Assembly: GCA_022836615.1 (NCBI GenBank)
Contig: MU405239.1
Coordinates: forward strand, 62,001 to 126,000
From: Annulohypoxylon bovei var. microspora
Lineage: Eukaryota; Ascomycota; Sordariomycetes; Xylariales; Hypoxylaceae
Direction: 5' to 3'
Length of the DNA: 64,000 nucleotides
Shown here: positions 36,601 to 46,775 of the stretch, in pieces
Layout: every line of letters begins with the position of its first letter
Position numbering within the stretch: position 1 is the stretch's first letter
The notes under the pieces: generated by a model
What the model was told of the DNA's origin: nothing
The model's input: the letters and a program-made list of their open reading frames with translations, nothing else
Databases searched by the model: none
Made by a program: the position numbers and the translations under genes

Positions 36601-36717
36601 CAAAGGCCAATGATGGGACCCGGAATGGTCGGGATGTCCGCGGCTCCCAGCGGTGTAATGAATTCCAGCTCTGGAAACGGCCCACAAGAATGGGAGTGGT
36701 TGACGATGAGTCTTTGA
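33665..36717 (+). CDS. areA: GATA transcription factor AreA/NIT-2, global nitrogen regulator
   Basis: Two exons, 33665-34516 and 34669-36717, with a 152-nt phase-0 intron (GTGAGT...ACCAG). The product is about 966 aa. It activates genes for using secondary nitrogen sources in the nucleus. The N-half has the AreA-specific conserved block DPLAAQVWRFFRNTKQNLPN followed by QERMENLTWRMMHLSLQRKR. The splice junction reads KTSIDERR-TRNLKRPANFSP, as in orthologues. A single GATA zinc finger of CX2CX17CX2C type has cysteines at about 691, 694, 712 and 715 (CTNCFTQTTPLWRRNPEG), followed by the basic tail KKRNRGSG. The last residues EWEWLTMSL match the conserved C-terminus that binds the NMR repressor in Neurospora and Aspergillus. 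A TTG upstream of exon 2 is not a start. Confidence 0.96.
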
Positions 36718-39375
36718 ATAATCCCCAAAGATTATTGCAAATCCCTATTGGGATTATTCACGACCTGGATTCTGGATTCTGCCGAACTGCGCATTCGTTC
36801 AAACGAGTTTGCTTAATTTTTGCAAGGAGGCTGTCTAATTTCGATTAATTGCACTCGGTCTATGGAGTGGGTGGCCAGACCAATTTGTTTTGAACGAATG
36901 CTCGGCAAAATTTGCTGCAGCACGAAGAACGAGTAATCACGACACATACGGCGGCGTTGGGCTATCTATAATAACTTTTATCACTGAGCGACCATCATTT
37001 TTGTACATCCTTTTGCCGACACATTAAGCGACTTTCCCTATAGTCTCTACGGTGTTGGTTTTCCGATCGATTATGGGCTTTGCGCTTCGGATTATTGAAT
37101 CAGGGTTTTCCCGAGTGTTTGTACGGACTGAGGTCTTGATAGAATGGAACGCACCCGGAGAAGCTTACACTTTGTTTCTACGCCACGAATTTGTCAAGGC
37201 TACACCCCCTCTCCGCCCTTTACTCTCTTCTATTTATATCCACGGTATTGTACTTGGAACACTCTCGGTACTCTAATGTCGAGTTTAATATGCAACACAG
37301 CAGTTGCAAACGAAACCACGAGAATTAAACGACGCTCCAACGCGGGATATACCGCTATGGTTTATTAGTACGAGTCTTTCAAGATGGGTTTCTTGCTTGA
37401 CGGGGATAACGGTTCAAACGAACACGAGATGAATTTTTTGTGCTCCCTATTTCATTTACCTTGGTGGTTGGGACTCGGGCGGGGATATGTAGATACAGGA
37501 TTGATACCAATTGTTGTTGTTTGTAGACAGGCGTACAGGCCAGGGGAGGGGGGCTTGTAGAGGTGGATGACAGAATTCAGGGCAGCTGGGTCCAGCTTAT
37601 CAAAGCTACGTGCACGAACGAACGAACGAACGAGCAGGCAGACGAGAGCATGTCAGGGCCGCTTCCCGGCGGTATATTATAGTGATGTCGATGATTAAGA
37701 TTCGTCGAGCGTTATCCGGAACGCACGCTGTAAAGCAAGACCTCCTATGGGCTTCCAAGACAAAGATTATGCCGCTCTGGTATTGATACGCCTACTCGCG
37801 CGCCTAGGTAGATGTTGGGAGATGAATAATACACTACCATTAAAGCTATACATGTTCGCGGAAATTAAGTTATGGAGGTGTCTTAGTGATCTACATTTCG
37901 CGGTGATTATATGCAGAGCTAGCACACGGAGAGCTCTTACGATTAAAGGGGATCCTTCTAAACGGGCGAGTACGATGGGTATGAGTATTTCGACTACAAA
38001 CTTTTACATCGAGAATCTCTAGGTAGAATAGACAAACATGATATTATAAAGGTTCTCGTTAGTTGGGTGCAGTTTGTACTGGTCTACGGTTCTCTGTTAT
38101 CTACCCCCATTCTCTCGCTCCCTTTACATTTATCTGTTGGTCTGTGCTGTTATGGATTTCGGTTTGTGTATACATAGGATAAGTTAGGTCTCGGGGTATA
38201 TATCATGCTTACCCGCCACGGTACCCAGCAGGGCTTCGGAGTTCTGGTTGTGGGAACCCTTGACACCGCGGCCGTTCAAGTCTAATTGGAACTTTTCGAG
38301 GCGGATCAGCCGGTGATTGTGCGGCGGAAAGAAGCTTAGCTGGAAAGGAGGCGTTGAATGGTATTGGTGGAAGTGGATTATCGCGCAATACGAGTAGGCG
38401 AGGATATGATATGTTGCGCTCACGTTAAATTTTACATGGCATACTGTCGGTGAATTGGGATTTACTCCGCTATGCGACTATGCTTGAGTGATCTTGATGT
38501 GTGTGTACTTGTACGTACTTGATATCAGCCTCCGCGAGCGTGCGTGTAAGTATAAGGGAGCCTTGCTTTAAGACCTGTCTACATGCTAGAAACCGCATTC
38601 TACGTAACTAATCCTCGTTATGGTTTAAAGAGGCTGTAGATATGTCTAGGGATATGTAACTACGAGACATCACTTTTAAGATACCTCGACCCTGGTAGGG
38701 CCTCAACTCGGTAATGAGGTCCAAAGAAATTAAATCGGGAGAGGATGTATGCTAGAGTGAGTGGTATGTTCTCATGATTTAATACTAACCAAGCTTTCGC
38801 AAGACTTCCGCGTTGGGAGAACTCAGGCAAGTATAACAGTGACGAGGGAGGTAAGGGTTGTGTCTAATTACCTAGGGAATTAATGAGTCTCCTGTGCCTC
38901 AATATTCCAGCAACAAAGTGAGGTGTGTCAAGCCCGTTAGCTCGAAAGAGAGAAGCTAGAGAAAGTCCACATGGGTTGGACTGAGGATATCCCAATGATA
39001 CACGTGTCAAAGGATCATCACTTTCACCGGTGTCAATGTTGTGCAGAGAAAATAACGGTCCTCTGATTGTTGCCACTTTTTGGGCAATGGCTGCGCATAA
39101 GTACAGATGAGAGACTTGCGAGTAATGACCAAGCCAGAACGATGATGCCGTATGACTCCCTAATGAAAGATGCAAAACCATATGCATCCGTAATCACCGT
39201 CTCGCGTCCCATTCATTTCCGATCGCAATAGAGCAAGTTGTTGTTCTTGTCTGCCAGATGCCATAGAGGTGGACGCTCGGAGCAAGATACCATTTGGTGT
39301 ATACTCGTCCATCGTATTCCAGATCCTCTTGAATAAGACAATGGCTGCTCTCAAGGGGTGGGTGCTATGTCACGC
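36718..39375. other. 2.7-kb intergenic region, no gene seen
   Basis: Holds the areA 3' UTR and sequence downstream of eS30. Frames at 37747-38022 and 38864-39187 are unlike any family I know. One short repeat is listed separately. Confidence 0.45.
37614..37633. repeat. Microsatellite (ACGA)5
   Basis: Five perfect ACGA units in the areA downstream region. Confidence 0.8.
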
Positions 39376-40023
39376 TTATGTACCGGGGTTGGGGTTCATC
39401 TGCTCGGATGTTAGTATTGCGCTGGTATTGAAGAGGGGAGTGGGCAAAGAAAACATACCTTGCGCTTGCCACCAGTCAGAGTGACGTTGACGAATCGTCG
39501 AGTGTATGTGAGTCTCTTCTTGGCACGGCCCTTAGGGGTCTTGGACTTTTCTTGCTTCTCGACCTATTTGAATACCGTGTTAGCCTCGTGTATCGATATT
39601 GTTGCGCTTTGATAAGACTATCGTGTTTAAATGACATTCGATGAGGGAGCGCGCGTTCGTGATGTTTGTGATGTTCACGAGGTTCGGAATGGCCGGGAGT
39701 GTAGTTGATGGTAAATATTTTGATCGGAGATATGTCATCAAAGAAGTGAGTGGCGAATCAGACGAATCATCAACTTCTTGATTGCGCGAGTCGCTGGATG
39801 CTTAAAATATTGATGGTAGTCGAAAATTCATCGTCGAAGTCGAATACGCGCTCCTTCATCGTAGGGGCAGGGTGTTTCCAGTGTTTTCGAATGAACTAAC
39901 CTTAGGGGTCTGAGACTTGACCTTGCCTGTCGCAAATTATTAGCATTTTTATTCATCTCCTAGGATTCATTAAAATAAAATAAACATACCAGCACGGGCG
40001 AGCGATCCGTGAACTTTTCCCAT
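39376..40023 (-). CDS. RPS30: 40S ribosomal protein eS30
   Basis: Four short exons on the minus strand: 40023-39990, 39926-39901 (26 nt), 39563-39459 and 39399-39376. They total 189 nt and encode 62 aa, the exact size of fungal eS30. Each piece matches the family: MGKVHGSLARAG, then KVKSQTPK, then VEKQEKSKTPKGRAKKRLTY followed by TRRFVNVTLTGGKRK, then MNPNPGT and stop. Donors are GTATGT, GTTAGT and GTATGT; acceptors are CAG, TAG and CAG. Intron 3 is 337 nt. There is no ubiquitin-like fusion, as usual in fungi. The product is a basic small-subunit protein near the decoding site. Because every exon is tiny, no single long frame marks this gene. Confidence 0.96.
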
Positions 40024-40985
40024 CTTGTCGAAGTTGTAGAGTTGACTGTTTGTGTCTGTGTCGATGAAGTTGAGAAAGGATTGGAGTTATCGATGGAGCG
40101 ATGTGTGTGTTTTTTGCGGTGGATGATTTCGCAAGTCTTGGCGTATGAGAGTGGGGAGTGGCAGGGTTTGTATGGAAAAGAAGAGTCATACCGGAGATGG
40201 CTTAGAGTTCGTTAAAATTTCCTCAAATGGCTTAGGAAACCCTGGTCATGTGACTTTCTTTAAATGCATATCCTGAGGTTAACCTTTTATTAGGAACTTA
40301 ATTGAACGAGAATGATTACCTAAGGGCTGAAAGGGTATTTATCGGCAAATTAGCAGGTTTAAGTGGATCTGATCTAGACGTTCAATTCAATGTTCCACCC
40401 ATGTTCCAAGTTCCAACGCTATGAATCTGTAACTAAAAACGCCCGTCACATCCAACGTACATGTCTGCAGTACATACACGTAACAAAGTCCTTGCATCAA
40501 TCATCATATTTTATTATCTTCCAAAGGATTACAGCTATAGTCTGATAAAGTCAACTAGCTCATAAGTTCATTCAAAATATTCTTACTTCTTAAAACGACT
40601 AAAATAATTCTTAATAAGTATTGATTCCTACGATAATTAGGATACGGAGGTACTTATACGTAATTAAGGTTTCAGATGACTAAAGTGGTTGAGGCAAGCT
40701 CTAGACCCGCAATTCTCCTAATGGTCCCCACCTGATACATCATTCACATGGGATCGGTTCTTGAACTTGAGACCGGTGACCGGCCTCCTTCTTCGTTTGA
40801 TGAAGCCTTGACAGACCGCTCAACGCCATCTATCAAATATCTAGTTAGAATTTAATAAAAAGCTTCATCCATTCTCGGATTGTAAATTGACATTTCTCGA
40901 CACTATTACCCTCCTACACTTTCGGACTTTAACGCATCAGCCAGAGCTAAGCAGGTACCCGTTCGGTACTACACCCAATACCGCA
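40024..40985. other. Divergent intergenic region, eS30 and CREG-like promoters
   Basis: It separates the divergent eS30 gene and the secreted CREG-like gene. AT-rich at 40500-40680. An in-frame upstream extension of the CREG-like frame (40887) would add 33 residues ahead of a clear signal peptide, so it is treated as leader. Confidence 0.5.
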
Positions 40986-41774
40986 ATGAGATTCCTCAAC
41001 AGCCTACCACTCATCACCTTAGCTGCCTGCTCCCACGTGGCTGAAACTGCCCCGGATCAGCAGTATGTCTTCAGCAACCCTCCGGCTTCGGACTCTAGCT
41101 ATAAAATCCCGACTTCCTACGAGTCCGCGGTGCTCGGTCGCCGTATCTTAGCTCTTACTCCACTTGGAACACTCGCTACCGTCTTCCCGGACTCCTCCCG
41201 TAGCCGCCAGCCAGATGGCCTCGGAGGCATGCCCCTCGGGCTGATGGAATATGTAGCGGACTGCGAGGAAGACGGCAATCCGACCTTCCTGGCCATCAAG
41301 ATCGGGACCTCTTTCAGGAACGTGCAGGGTGGCTCAAACATTAGCCTAGCTCAAGAATGGACACCTCCGTACCCGCCCGACAAGCGCATCAAGTCAACTT
41401 GGATCGATTGGCTCTTCGGAAGCGATGACGATTCCAAGGACCGAGTCCCCTACAGCGCGGTCAACCTCCCTCGGTACAGCCTGCTGGGCTACATCGAGAG
41501 TATCGACTCGACGTCCGCCAAGGCTCTGTCATCGTGCTACGTAGATAGTCACCCCGATTCAAAGTACTGGCTTCCCGGCAACCCGATCCACGAGTCCGAA
41601 TTCGTGAGACTTGTTGTTACCCAGGTGTACTGGATCGGCGGCTTTGGCGACAGAGCCTACATCGGCTGGATCCCCGTCGATGAATGGAAGAACGTCACTA
41701 GGAAAGAATGGGAGGCTGTCAGGCTTCCCGGTGAGAAGAAGGGCTGGAATGAATGGAGTACGTCGGATCTTTAA
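40986..41774 (+). CDS. Secreted CREG-like FMN-binding split-barrel protein
   Basis: 262 aa, intronless, from ATG at 40986 chosen because it opens a signal peptide (MRFLNSLPLITLAACSHVAE). Family motifs in order are RRILALTPLGTLATVFPD, GGMPLGLMEYVADCEEDGNP, AIKIGTSFRNVQGGSNISL, NLPRYSLLGYIESI, HESEFVRLVVTQVYWIGGFG and DRAYIGWIPVDEW. These match the pyridoxamine-5'-phosphate-oxidase-like split barrel of CREG proteins. N-glycosylation sites (NIS, NVT) fit secretion. CREG proteins usually lack oxidase activity and the role of fungal members is not established. Expected location is lysosome/vacuole or outside the cell. Confidence 0.85.
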   Translation: MRFLNSLPLITLAACSHVAETAPDQQYVFSNPPASDSSYKIPTSYESAVLGRRILALTPLGTLATVFPDSSRSRQPDGLGGMPLGLMEYVADCEEDGNPTFLAIKIGTSFRNVQGGSNISLAQEWTPPYPPDKRIKSTWIDWLFGSDDDSKDRVPYSAVNLPRYSLLGYIESIDSTSAKALSSCYVDSHPDSKYWLPGNPIHESEFVRLVVTQVYWIGGFGDRAYIGWIPVDEWKNVTRKEWEAVRLPGEKKGWNEWSTSDL

Positions 41775-42266
41775 GCGTTAACTATCACTGATGTAGCAGA
41801 TATGATCTCGAGGCTACTGCTTGGGACGACTTATTAAGTTATTGTACTCGTACTTCGACGAATTGTTAAGAAATACTGTATGCTGGATGGTTGACGATAT
41901 CTACGTATCACATGTTTGTACATTCATCTTCATTCTCTAACTTGTGATAGCAACAGACTGGCTTTATTAGTCTATCTGAAATGACCATAGTTTCATAAAT
42001 AAACTAGCTCCGGTCTATCCATTTTCTACAGCTAACAGTCTTAAAGCACCTTGGTCGATGGAATAGAGCTGTAAGATATCTTGAGATTTCAATGCTGATG
42101 TAACTTAAAAAACGGGCTACGACGGGTTACAACGGGATACGTGCGGGGATGGGCGTTACCGAGTTTAGGTATAACCTCTAATGTTACGATGCGAAACTCA
42201 CATCCTATTATCAAGAAATGTAGTTTCTAAACGGTTATTCGATATAAAAAGCCCCATCTATTCATC
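41775..42266. other. Intergenic region with TATA-like element at its end
   Basis: Between the CREG-like and epoxide hydrolase genes. A TATAAAAA string at about 42243-42250 is only about 17-20 nt from the hydrolase ATG, closer than a normal TATA box to a start codon. Confidence 0.4.
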
Positions 42267-43430
42267 ATGAGTAACCCGTCAAGTCAGCCAGATGAGACGC
42301 TACCAGAACTTCCCCTGCCGGAAGGTATCACCTCGGACTACGTCGACTGCACTTCATCATGCGGCCTCACATTCCACGTCCTCAAATCTGGTGTACCCGG
42401 AAAACCCCTCGTGCTATTCTGCCACGGGTACCCCGAGCTCGCCTACTCGTGGCGCAAGGTGCTCCCCCAGATCGCTTCGGCGGGGTACTACTGCGTGGCC
42501 CTCGACCAGCGCGGGTACGGGCGCACGCGTGGCTGGCCGCGACACCAGCCCTTCCACGAGGTCGACCTAAACGACTTCACGCTAACGAACATGGTCCGCG
42601 ACCTCGTGTGTCTGGTCTACGCGCTCGGCTACGCCACGGCGCACAGCATCATCGGCCACGACTTCGGCGCCGTGAGCTCGGCCACGGCCGCGCTGGTGCG
42701 GCCCGACATGTTCCGGTCCACGGTCCATATGAGCCACCCGCATCACCCGCCCCCCGAGCCCACGGCGCACACGAAGCTCGACATCCAGGCCGAGCTCGCG
42801 AGGCTGGACCCCCCGCGCAAGCACTACAAGTGGTACAACGCTAGCCCGCAAGCCGCGGGCGACTGGGACAATCCCGCCCAGGGCCTCGAGACGTTTCTCC
42901 GCGGGTACTTCCACCTCAAGTCGGCGGACTGGGCCGGGAACGACCCGCGCCCCCTAGAGCGGTGGGGGGCGCGCGAGCTGGCGGCGATGCCGGAGTACTA
43001 CGTCCTGCGGGCCGAGCACTCGATGCCGGAGACCGTAGCAGCTAACATGGCGGGCGAGGACGCCTCCAAGACGGAGCGGTGGCTCTCGAGACAGGACCTG
43101 CAGGTGTACTGCGAAGAGTGGGCGCGCACCGGGTTCCAGGGCGCGCTGAACTGGTACCGCGCAGTAACGACATCCGCGCCGCGGTCGGCCCGCGACATGC
43201 TGCTGTTCGCAGGCAGCCGCATCGAGGTGCCGTGCGTGTTCATCAGCGGCGCGCGCGACTGGGGCAACTACCAGCAGCCCGGCGCCCTCGAGGCCTACCT
43301 CGATCCGAATGCCGTCGAGACCTTCTGCTACAGGGGCCCGAGGTTCGTGGAGGGCGCGGGGCACTGGGTGCAGCAAGAGCGGCCGGAGGAGGTGGTCAAG
43401 GAGATTCTGGCGTTTTTCGATACCCTGTGA
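42267..43430 (+). CDS. Alpha/beta-hydrolase, epoxide hydrolase family
   Basis: 387 aa, intronless. It is predicted to open epoxides to diols through a covalent aspartyl-ester intermediate. It has the oxyanion-hole motif HGYPE at 53-57, DQRGYGRT at 80-87, and the nucleophile elbow GHDFGA with Asp132. A probable acid is Asp331 in SGARDWGNY, and the base is His366 in GAGHWVQQE. Candidate lid tyrosines are near 244-245 and 297 (NWYRAV). Asp in place of Ser at the nucleophile separates it from lipases. Halide-stabilising features of dehalogenases cannot be ruled out by eye. No signal peptide, so probably cytosolic. Very G+C-rich from about 42400, which creates long shadow frames on both strands. 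Confidence 0.9.
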   Translation: MSNPSSQPDETLPELPLPEGITSDYVDCTSSCGLTFHVLKSGVPGKPLVLFCHGYPELAYSWRKVLPQIASAGYYCVALDQRGYGRTRGWPRHQPFHEVDLNDFTLTNMVRDLVCLVYALGYATAHSIIGHDFGAVSSATAALVRPDMFRSTVHMSHPHHPPPEPTAHTKLDIQAELARLDPPRKHYKWYNASPQAAGDWDNPAQGLETFLRGYFHLKSADWAGNDPRPLERWGARELAAMPEYYVLRAEHSMPETVAANMAGEDASKTERWLSRQDLQVYCEEWARTGFQGALNWYRAVTTSAPRSARDMLLFAGSRIEVPCVFISGARDWGNYQQPGALEAYLDPNAVETFCYRGPRFVEGAGHWVQQERPEEVVKEILAFFDTL

Positions 43431-43731
43431 TAACCTGTGACGGGTGTTGGCGGGCTGTGGTTATGACGTGTTTTGCGTGTTTACCTAGTCATCTGTCGTA
43501 GATGTTGTTACCTATATATGTATGTACATATAACTATGTCTACCTAGATACATACTTAGGTAAGCATGTAACATTATATCTTTAATAATAGCATAACTAG
43601 CTAAATATTCGAGTCGAAAATGGGTTTGAATAGATATAAAAAAGGCATAAGCTCTCTTCAAGATGGGGCGACATGTGCGTGCATGATAAGGGGGAAGGTG
43701 TGTAAGGCGGCAAGGTGGTAGAAAAGAAAAG
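43431..43731. other. 3' flank of epoxide hydrolase gene
   Basis: Contains TATGTATGTACATA and CTACCTAG-type short repeats like those elsewhere in the spacers. No gene is seen. Confidence 0.45.
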
Positions 43732-43738
43732 AAAAAAA
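43732..43738 (-). terminator. Pol III terminator for tRNA-Arg
   Basis: Seven T on the minus strand, starting 4 nt after the tRNA 3' end, as expected for RNA polymerase III. Confidence 0.75.
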
Positions 43739-43741
43739 TAT

Positions 43742-43833
43742 CACCGCACCCCGGACTCGAACCGGGAATCTTCGGCTATCATATTGATTTATACAATAGG
43801 AGGCCGACGAGTTAACCATTTCTCTAGTACGGC
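43742..43833 (-). tRNA. tRNA-Arg (anticodon CCT) with 19-nt intron
   Basis: A 92-nt gene giving a 73-nt mature tRNA. The acceptor stem GCCGTAC pairs with GTGCGGT (two G-U pairs). The D stem is GAG/CTC, with a loop containing TGGTTAA. The anticodon stem TCGGC pairs with GCCGA. The loop is CT-CCT-A followed by a 19-nt AT-rich intron and a closing A. The T arm is CCCGG-TTCGAGT-CCGGG. The intron sits one base 3' of the anticodon, the canonical site. Confidence 0.9.
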
Positions 43834-45554
43834 TTGGTAAGGCTTGCTCAGGTACTTCAGACTTCTGTCAATATATGCACAGTTTATTATTAGCACTTAT
43901 GTATTAGGTGAAGGTACGGGGCGGCGTTTCTACGGTTCCCAGTAAGGCAGATGACATTTATGCCTTGGGAAGCCTTGTCATATTTCTGCAAAGTGGCAGG
44001 TGCGTGAATCGATATAAAAGTTTCTAGGCAGCTACCTGCTCAGCTGCACGTATCCGCTCCACCAATGCCTGCCCTTCCTTTTACTTCAGCTTGATTCTTA
44101 ATCGCCCGATTTCGTAACTAGTACGTACATGTAGGTGCAGCTTATTCATCGATAAGCAAACAGTAGTACATACATGTAGTTATAAAGCTATGATATTTTT
44201 CTTCTTTACACTCATATAATTGATCAAACCGGCGGATTCATGATATTGACGATTATGACGTACTGTCTTGAGATAATATCAAAATAGTAATTCATAGTGT
44301 AGTTTATTGCGGCCCTTGAGACTGACTTAGAGGACTTTGGAATAATAAATACTTCTTAAACGAATTATATAAATTATTAGTTTCAGAAGGAAACCACTGT
44401 TTTCAGCTCATGTCCCATCCCCCCTGAACACGCTTTGTTGGTTAATGCAACAACGTTAAGCAAGCCAGTCACCTTACAGTTTATATTGTTTGCAAGTGTC
44501 CAAAACAGTTGAGAATTTACCCCTTCATAATATGATTGAATTCCAAAAGAAGGGGTTCCCAGTTGACCCCCTTTTCTTCCTCCCCCTTTTCCCGAACAAT
44601 TTATACCTGGAAATTAAAAGAAAAAAAGGGTTTCTAATAACAAGTCTCAAATTTATCTCATTAAAGCCATTTGGTAACGTATCCGCATAGTAACTTTGCT
44701 AGTGTATCTATTTTTGTAAAGCATTTATATTAAATCTGGTGAAATATCAACTTGCACCTAGGAGCAGTCAGCGCCGTAACGTTGATATAAGCCAACCAAA
44801 AGCCCCTTATTCTATAGACGGGGCGCCTGTGTTTTTATTTTAGAGTATGAAGAACAATTTAAATTTGAAATAGAGCCTAGTGTACAAGAGCACCTTGATG
44901 AAGAGGTTGCTTTTGAAGCAAGAACGCGTTCACTTCGATATCTCTAAAATTGTTAGGGGCCAATAAGTGGGGCGACCTAGGAGCTCCCTCCGGGGGAATC
45001 TCACGTATCTACCTACTAGCGAGCCTCTTGTGACTAATAACCACCCCCAGCTGCTATTGATGCCATTGTTTAATAAGATAATGAGATTTCCGTTCAGTTT
45101 AAAGATTAATTAAGATCGATTAGCATCTCGCTTCTAATACAGGTAGCTTTAAAACTATAGTCATAGAGCCGTCAGTGTCATACGCAAAGAAGACGAGTCA
45201 TTCCAGAAATATGTCGTAAGTAGAGGATTTTCTTGCCTTATTTCGGCCAGGAGAGCCTTAATTTCTCTCACATTCGTTCAATTGTAGATATTGGATATCG
45301 TCAGCTTTAAGATGTATCGTTTTTTGACTGGAATAGAAAACTCGTACCGCGTATATGAGGTAGAGGTAACGCATGATACAGGCGGAAACCCATGGGGCCT
45401 CTAATGGCGTGGAGGCGTGCTGCTCTACAACATGGCCAACTTATAACGCAGTCTTCTCCTCTCCCATTCGTTTGCCGCATTATTAGAAGGCAGATCGCGT
45501 TCGGGCATCCTGTCTTTGTTAGCGTGAGCATCTCATGAGTGGGTGCGGATGGCG
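43834..45554. other. AT-rich region without an intact gene
   Basis: About 1.7 kb of A+T-rich sequence, typical of mutated repeat-bearing DNA in fungi. A short coding-like relic at 44843-44947 is listed separately. Confidence 0.5.
44843..44947 (+). pseudogene. Possible coding relic, acidic 34-codon frame
   Basis: An open frame following an acceptor-like TTTTATTTTAG at 44833-44843. It reads EYEEQFKFEIEPSVQEHLDE and continues EVAFEARTRSLRYL before TAA. It has protein-like composition within otherwise AT-rich noncoding DNA, but no start codon and no recognised family. It may be the last exon of a decayed gene or transposon. Confidence 0.25.
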
Positions 45555-46090
45555 TACAGAAATCTTTATTTCTATTTCCCTCACTGATCGATCGAGCTCG
45601 CCGGCAATCATCTGTCTCTTATCATCGGGAAGCAACGTGTATCATTCGCATAGATCCCCGTCTATTACACCCTTGACCGGCACGTAATAGCCGCGGTACA
45701 TGAGGTAGTCCCGGCCTGTAAGCGGGGGATCTTCGCTGCGCATGTGTATCCCCAGAGTTTGGAAAAAGTTAGCGTCCTCGCGGGCGACGAACGGGATAAG
45801 CACCCCGATTGTCCCCTGCAGGTCGGTCCATATGAGAATATCCTGTCCCCCGGTGGCGAGGTTTGTCTTAGAGATGCTGGTCGGAACATCTTGAGTAAAG
45901 AAGTGTGCCGTCAGAGTGAGCCGGTTCGGAGCGCCGTGGAGGTACTCCCGTCCCGGAAGACCCTCGGAACCAAGGTCGTCGGCCTCAGTGCTGATATTCT
46001 CGGGACAGCGCACGATCCAAATGTTACCGAACTTGTCCCCGCTAGCGACAGTAAGTTCCTCAGTGTAGTTGGTGTAGTTGTTCCGAGCAC
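45555..46090 (-). pseudogene. Decayed C-terminal fragment of splicing factor RSE1/SF3B3
   Basis: The frame reads ASGDKFGNIWIVRCPENIST, REYLHGAPNRLTLTAHFFTQ, DVPTSISKTNLATGGQDILI, GTIGVLIPFVAREDANFFQT, HMRSEDPPLTGRDYLMYRGY and YVPVKGVIDGDLCE. These match the last part (CPSF_A region) of the SF3b subunit RSE1/SF3B130. A TGA at 45642-45644 then interrupts it. Homology continues in the same frame after the stop (TLLPDDKRQMIAGELDRSVR, then EIEIKIS), where intact proteins have an Arg codon, so a CGA-to-TGA change is likely. Upstream of about 46090 similarity fades and the remaining 900 or so residues of RSE1 are absent. RSE1 is essential, so an intact gene should exist elsewhere in the genome. This is a partial duplicate, not the working gene. 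Confidence 0.8.
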
Positions 46091-46563
46091 TGCCTATACT
46101 AGGCTCTGCTAGCCTGGCGGCGAGATGCACGATACCTAGTATTCCAGTGAAAAACCTCGATACCTAAATACAAATTAGTTGCGAGCTTTTGTAGTTGCGA
46201 GCGGGATCAGTTAATGAGTATGGTGTAGTAGAAATGTCTAGATCCTATACCCCTCATCGTCCTCTTAGGGACGCCCCTATATCTGCCCATTCTAATACCC
46301 CAGGCTCGGCCATATATTTCGGAAGCTTTACAATATGACTTTAAGAAATCTAAATGCTTTATTACCTAGCTATTTGGAAGGCTTAACAACATTCCTGCCT
46401 TGAAATTGTGGTCGGTGCCATTCTAATATCTTGCGGAGGCAAAAAAGCTTGTGGGAAAATCCTCTGTAAGAACAAGTTTGCTAGTACAATACTTAGAATG
46501 AAAGCTATAATTTAATGTCTAGCTTGATTTCACCACCTTTAGGAATATGAATATCAATGGATG

Positions 46564-46775
46564 TGAACCTTAGGCAATAGGTCAACCAAGATTACAGCGT
46601 ACATAGTATGTTGTTGTGGTATGGATGCGTGTACAAAATCCCTGTTTACCTTACCCCTCATACAAACCAACCTGATGGCATAAGCCACACACAGCCACAC
46701 AGCGAGCCACACAGCGAGCCACACAGCGAGCCCTACATGGACCGGGGTAGCCAATAATAGCCATTACTGTCAACA
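46564..46775 (-). mobile_element. Solo-LTR-like relic related to the 52-kb LTR element
   Basis: A 212-nt segment starting TGAACC and ending GTCAACA. In the same order as the LTRs at 52244 and 53422 it shares GGCAATAGGTC near its start, TGGCATAAGCCACA with repeated AGCCACA in the middle, and TTACTG(T/C)CAACA at the end. It is flanked by GATG on both sides (46560-46563 and 46776-46779), a possible 4-bp target duplication. It contains a local triplication of the 12-mer CACACAGCGAGC at about 46697-46732. Orientation is given to match the complete element. Similarity was judged by eye. Confidence 0.55.

Noticed and set aside
39564..39900. Possible C/D snoRNA in eS30 intron 3
   Set aside because: Two TTGATGA box-C-like strings occur, but CTGA box D is only 5 nt from the first and missing after the second. 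No terminal stem is evident by eye.
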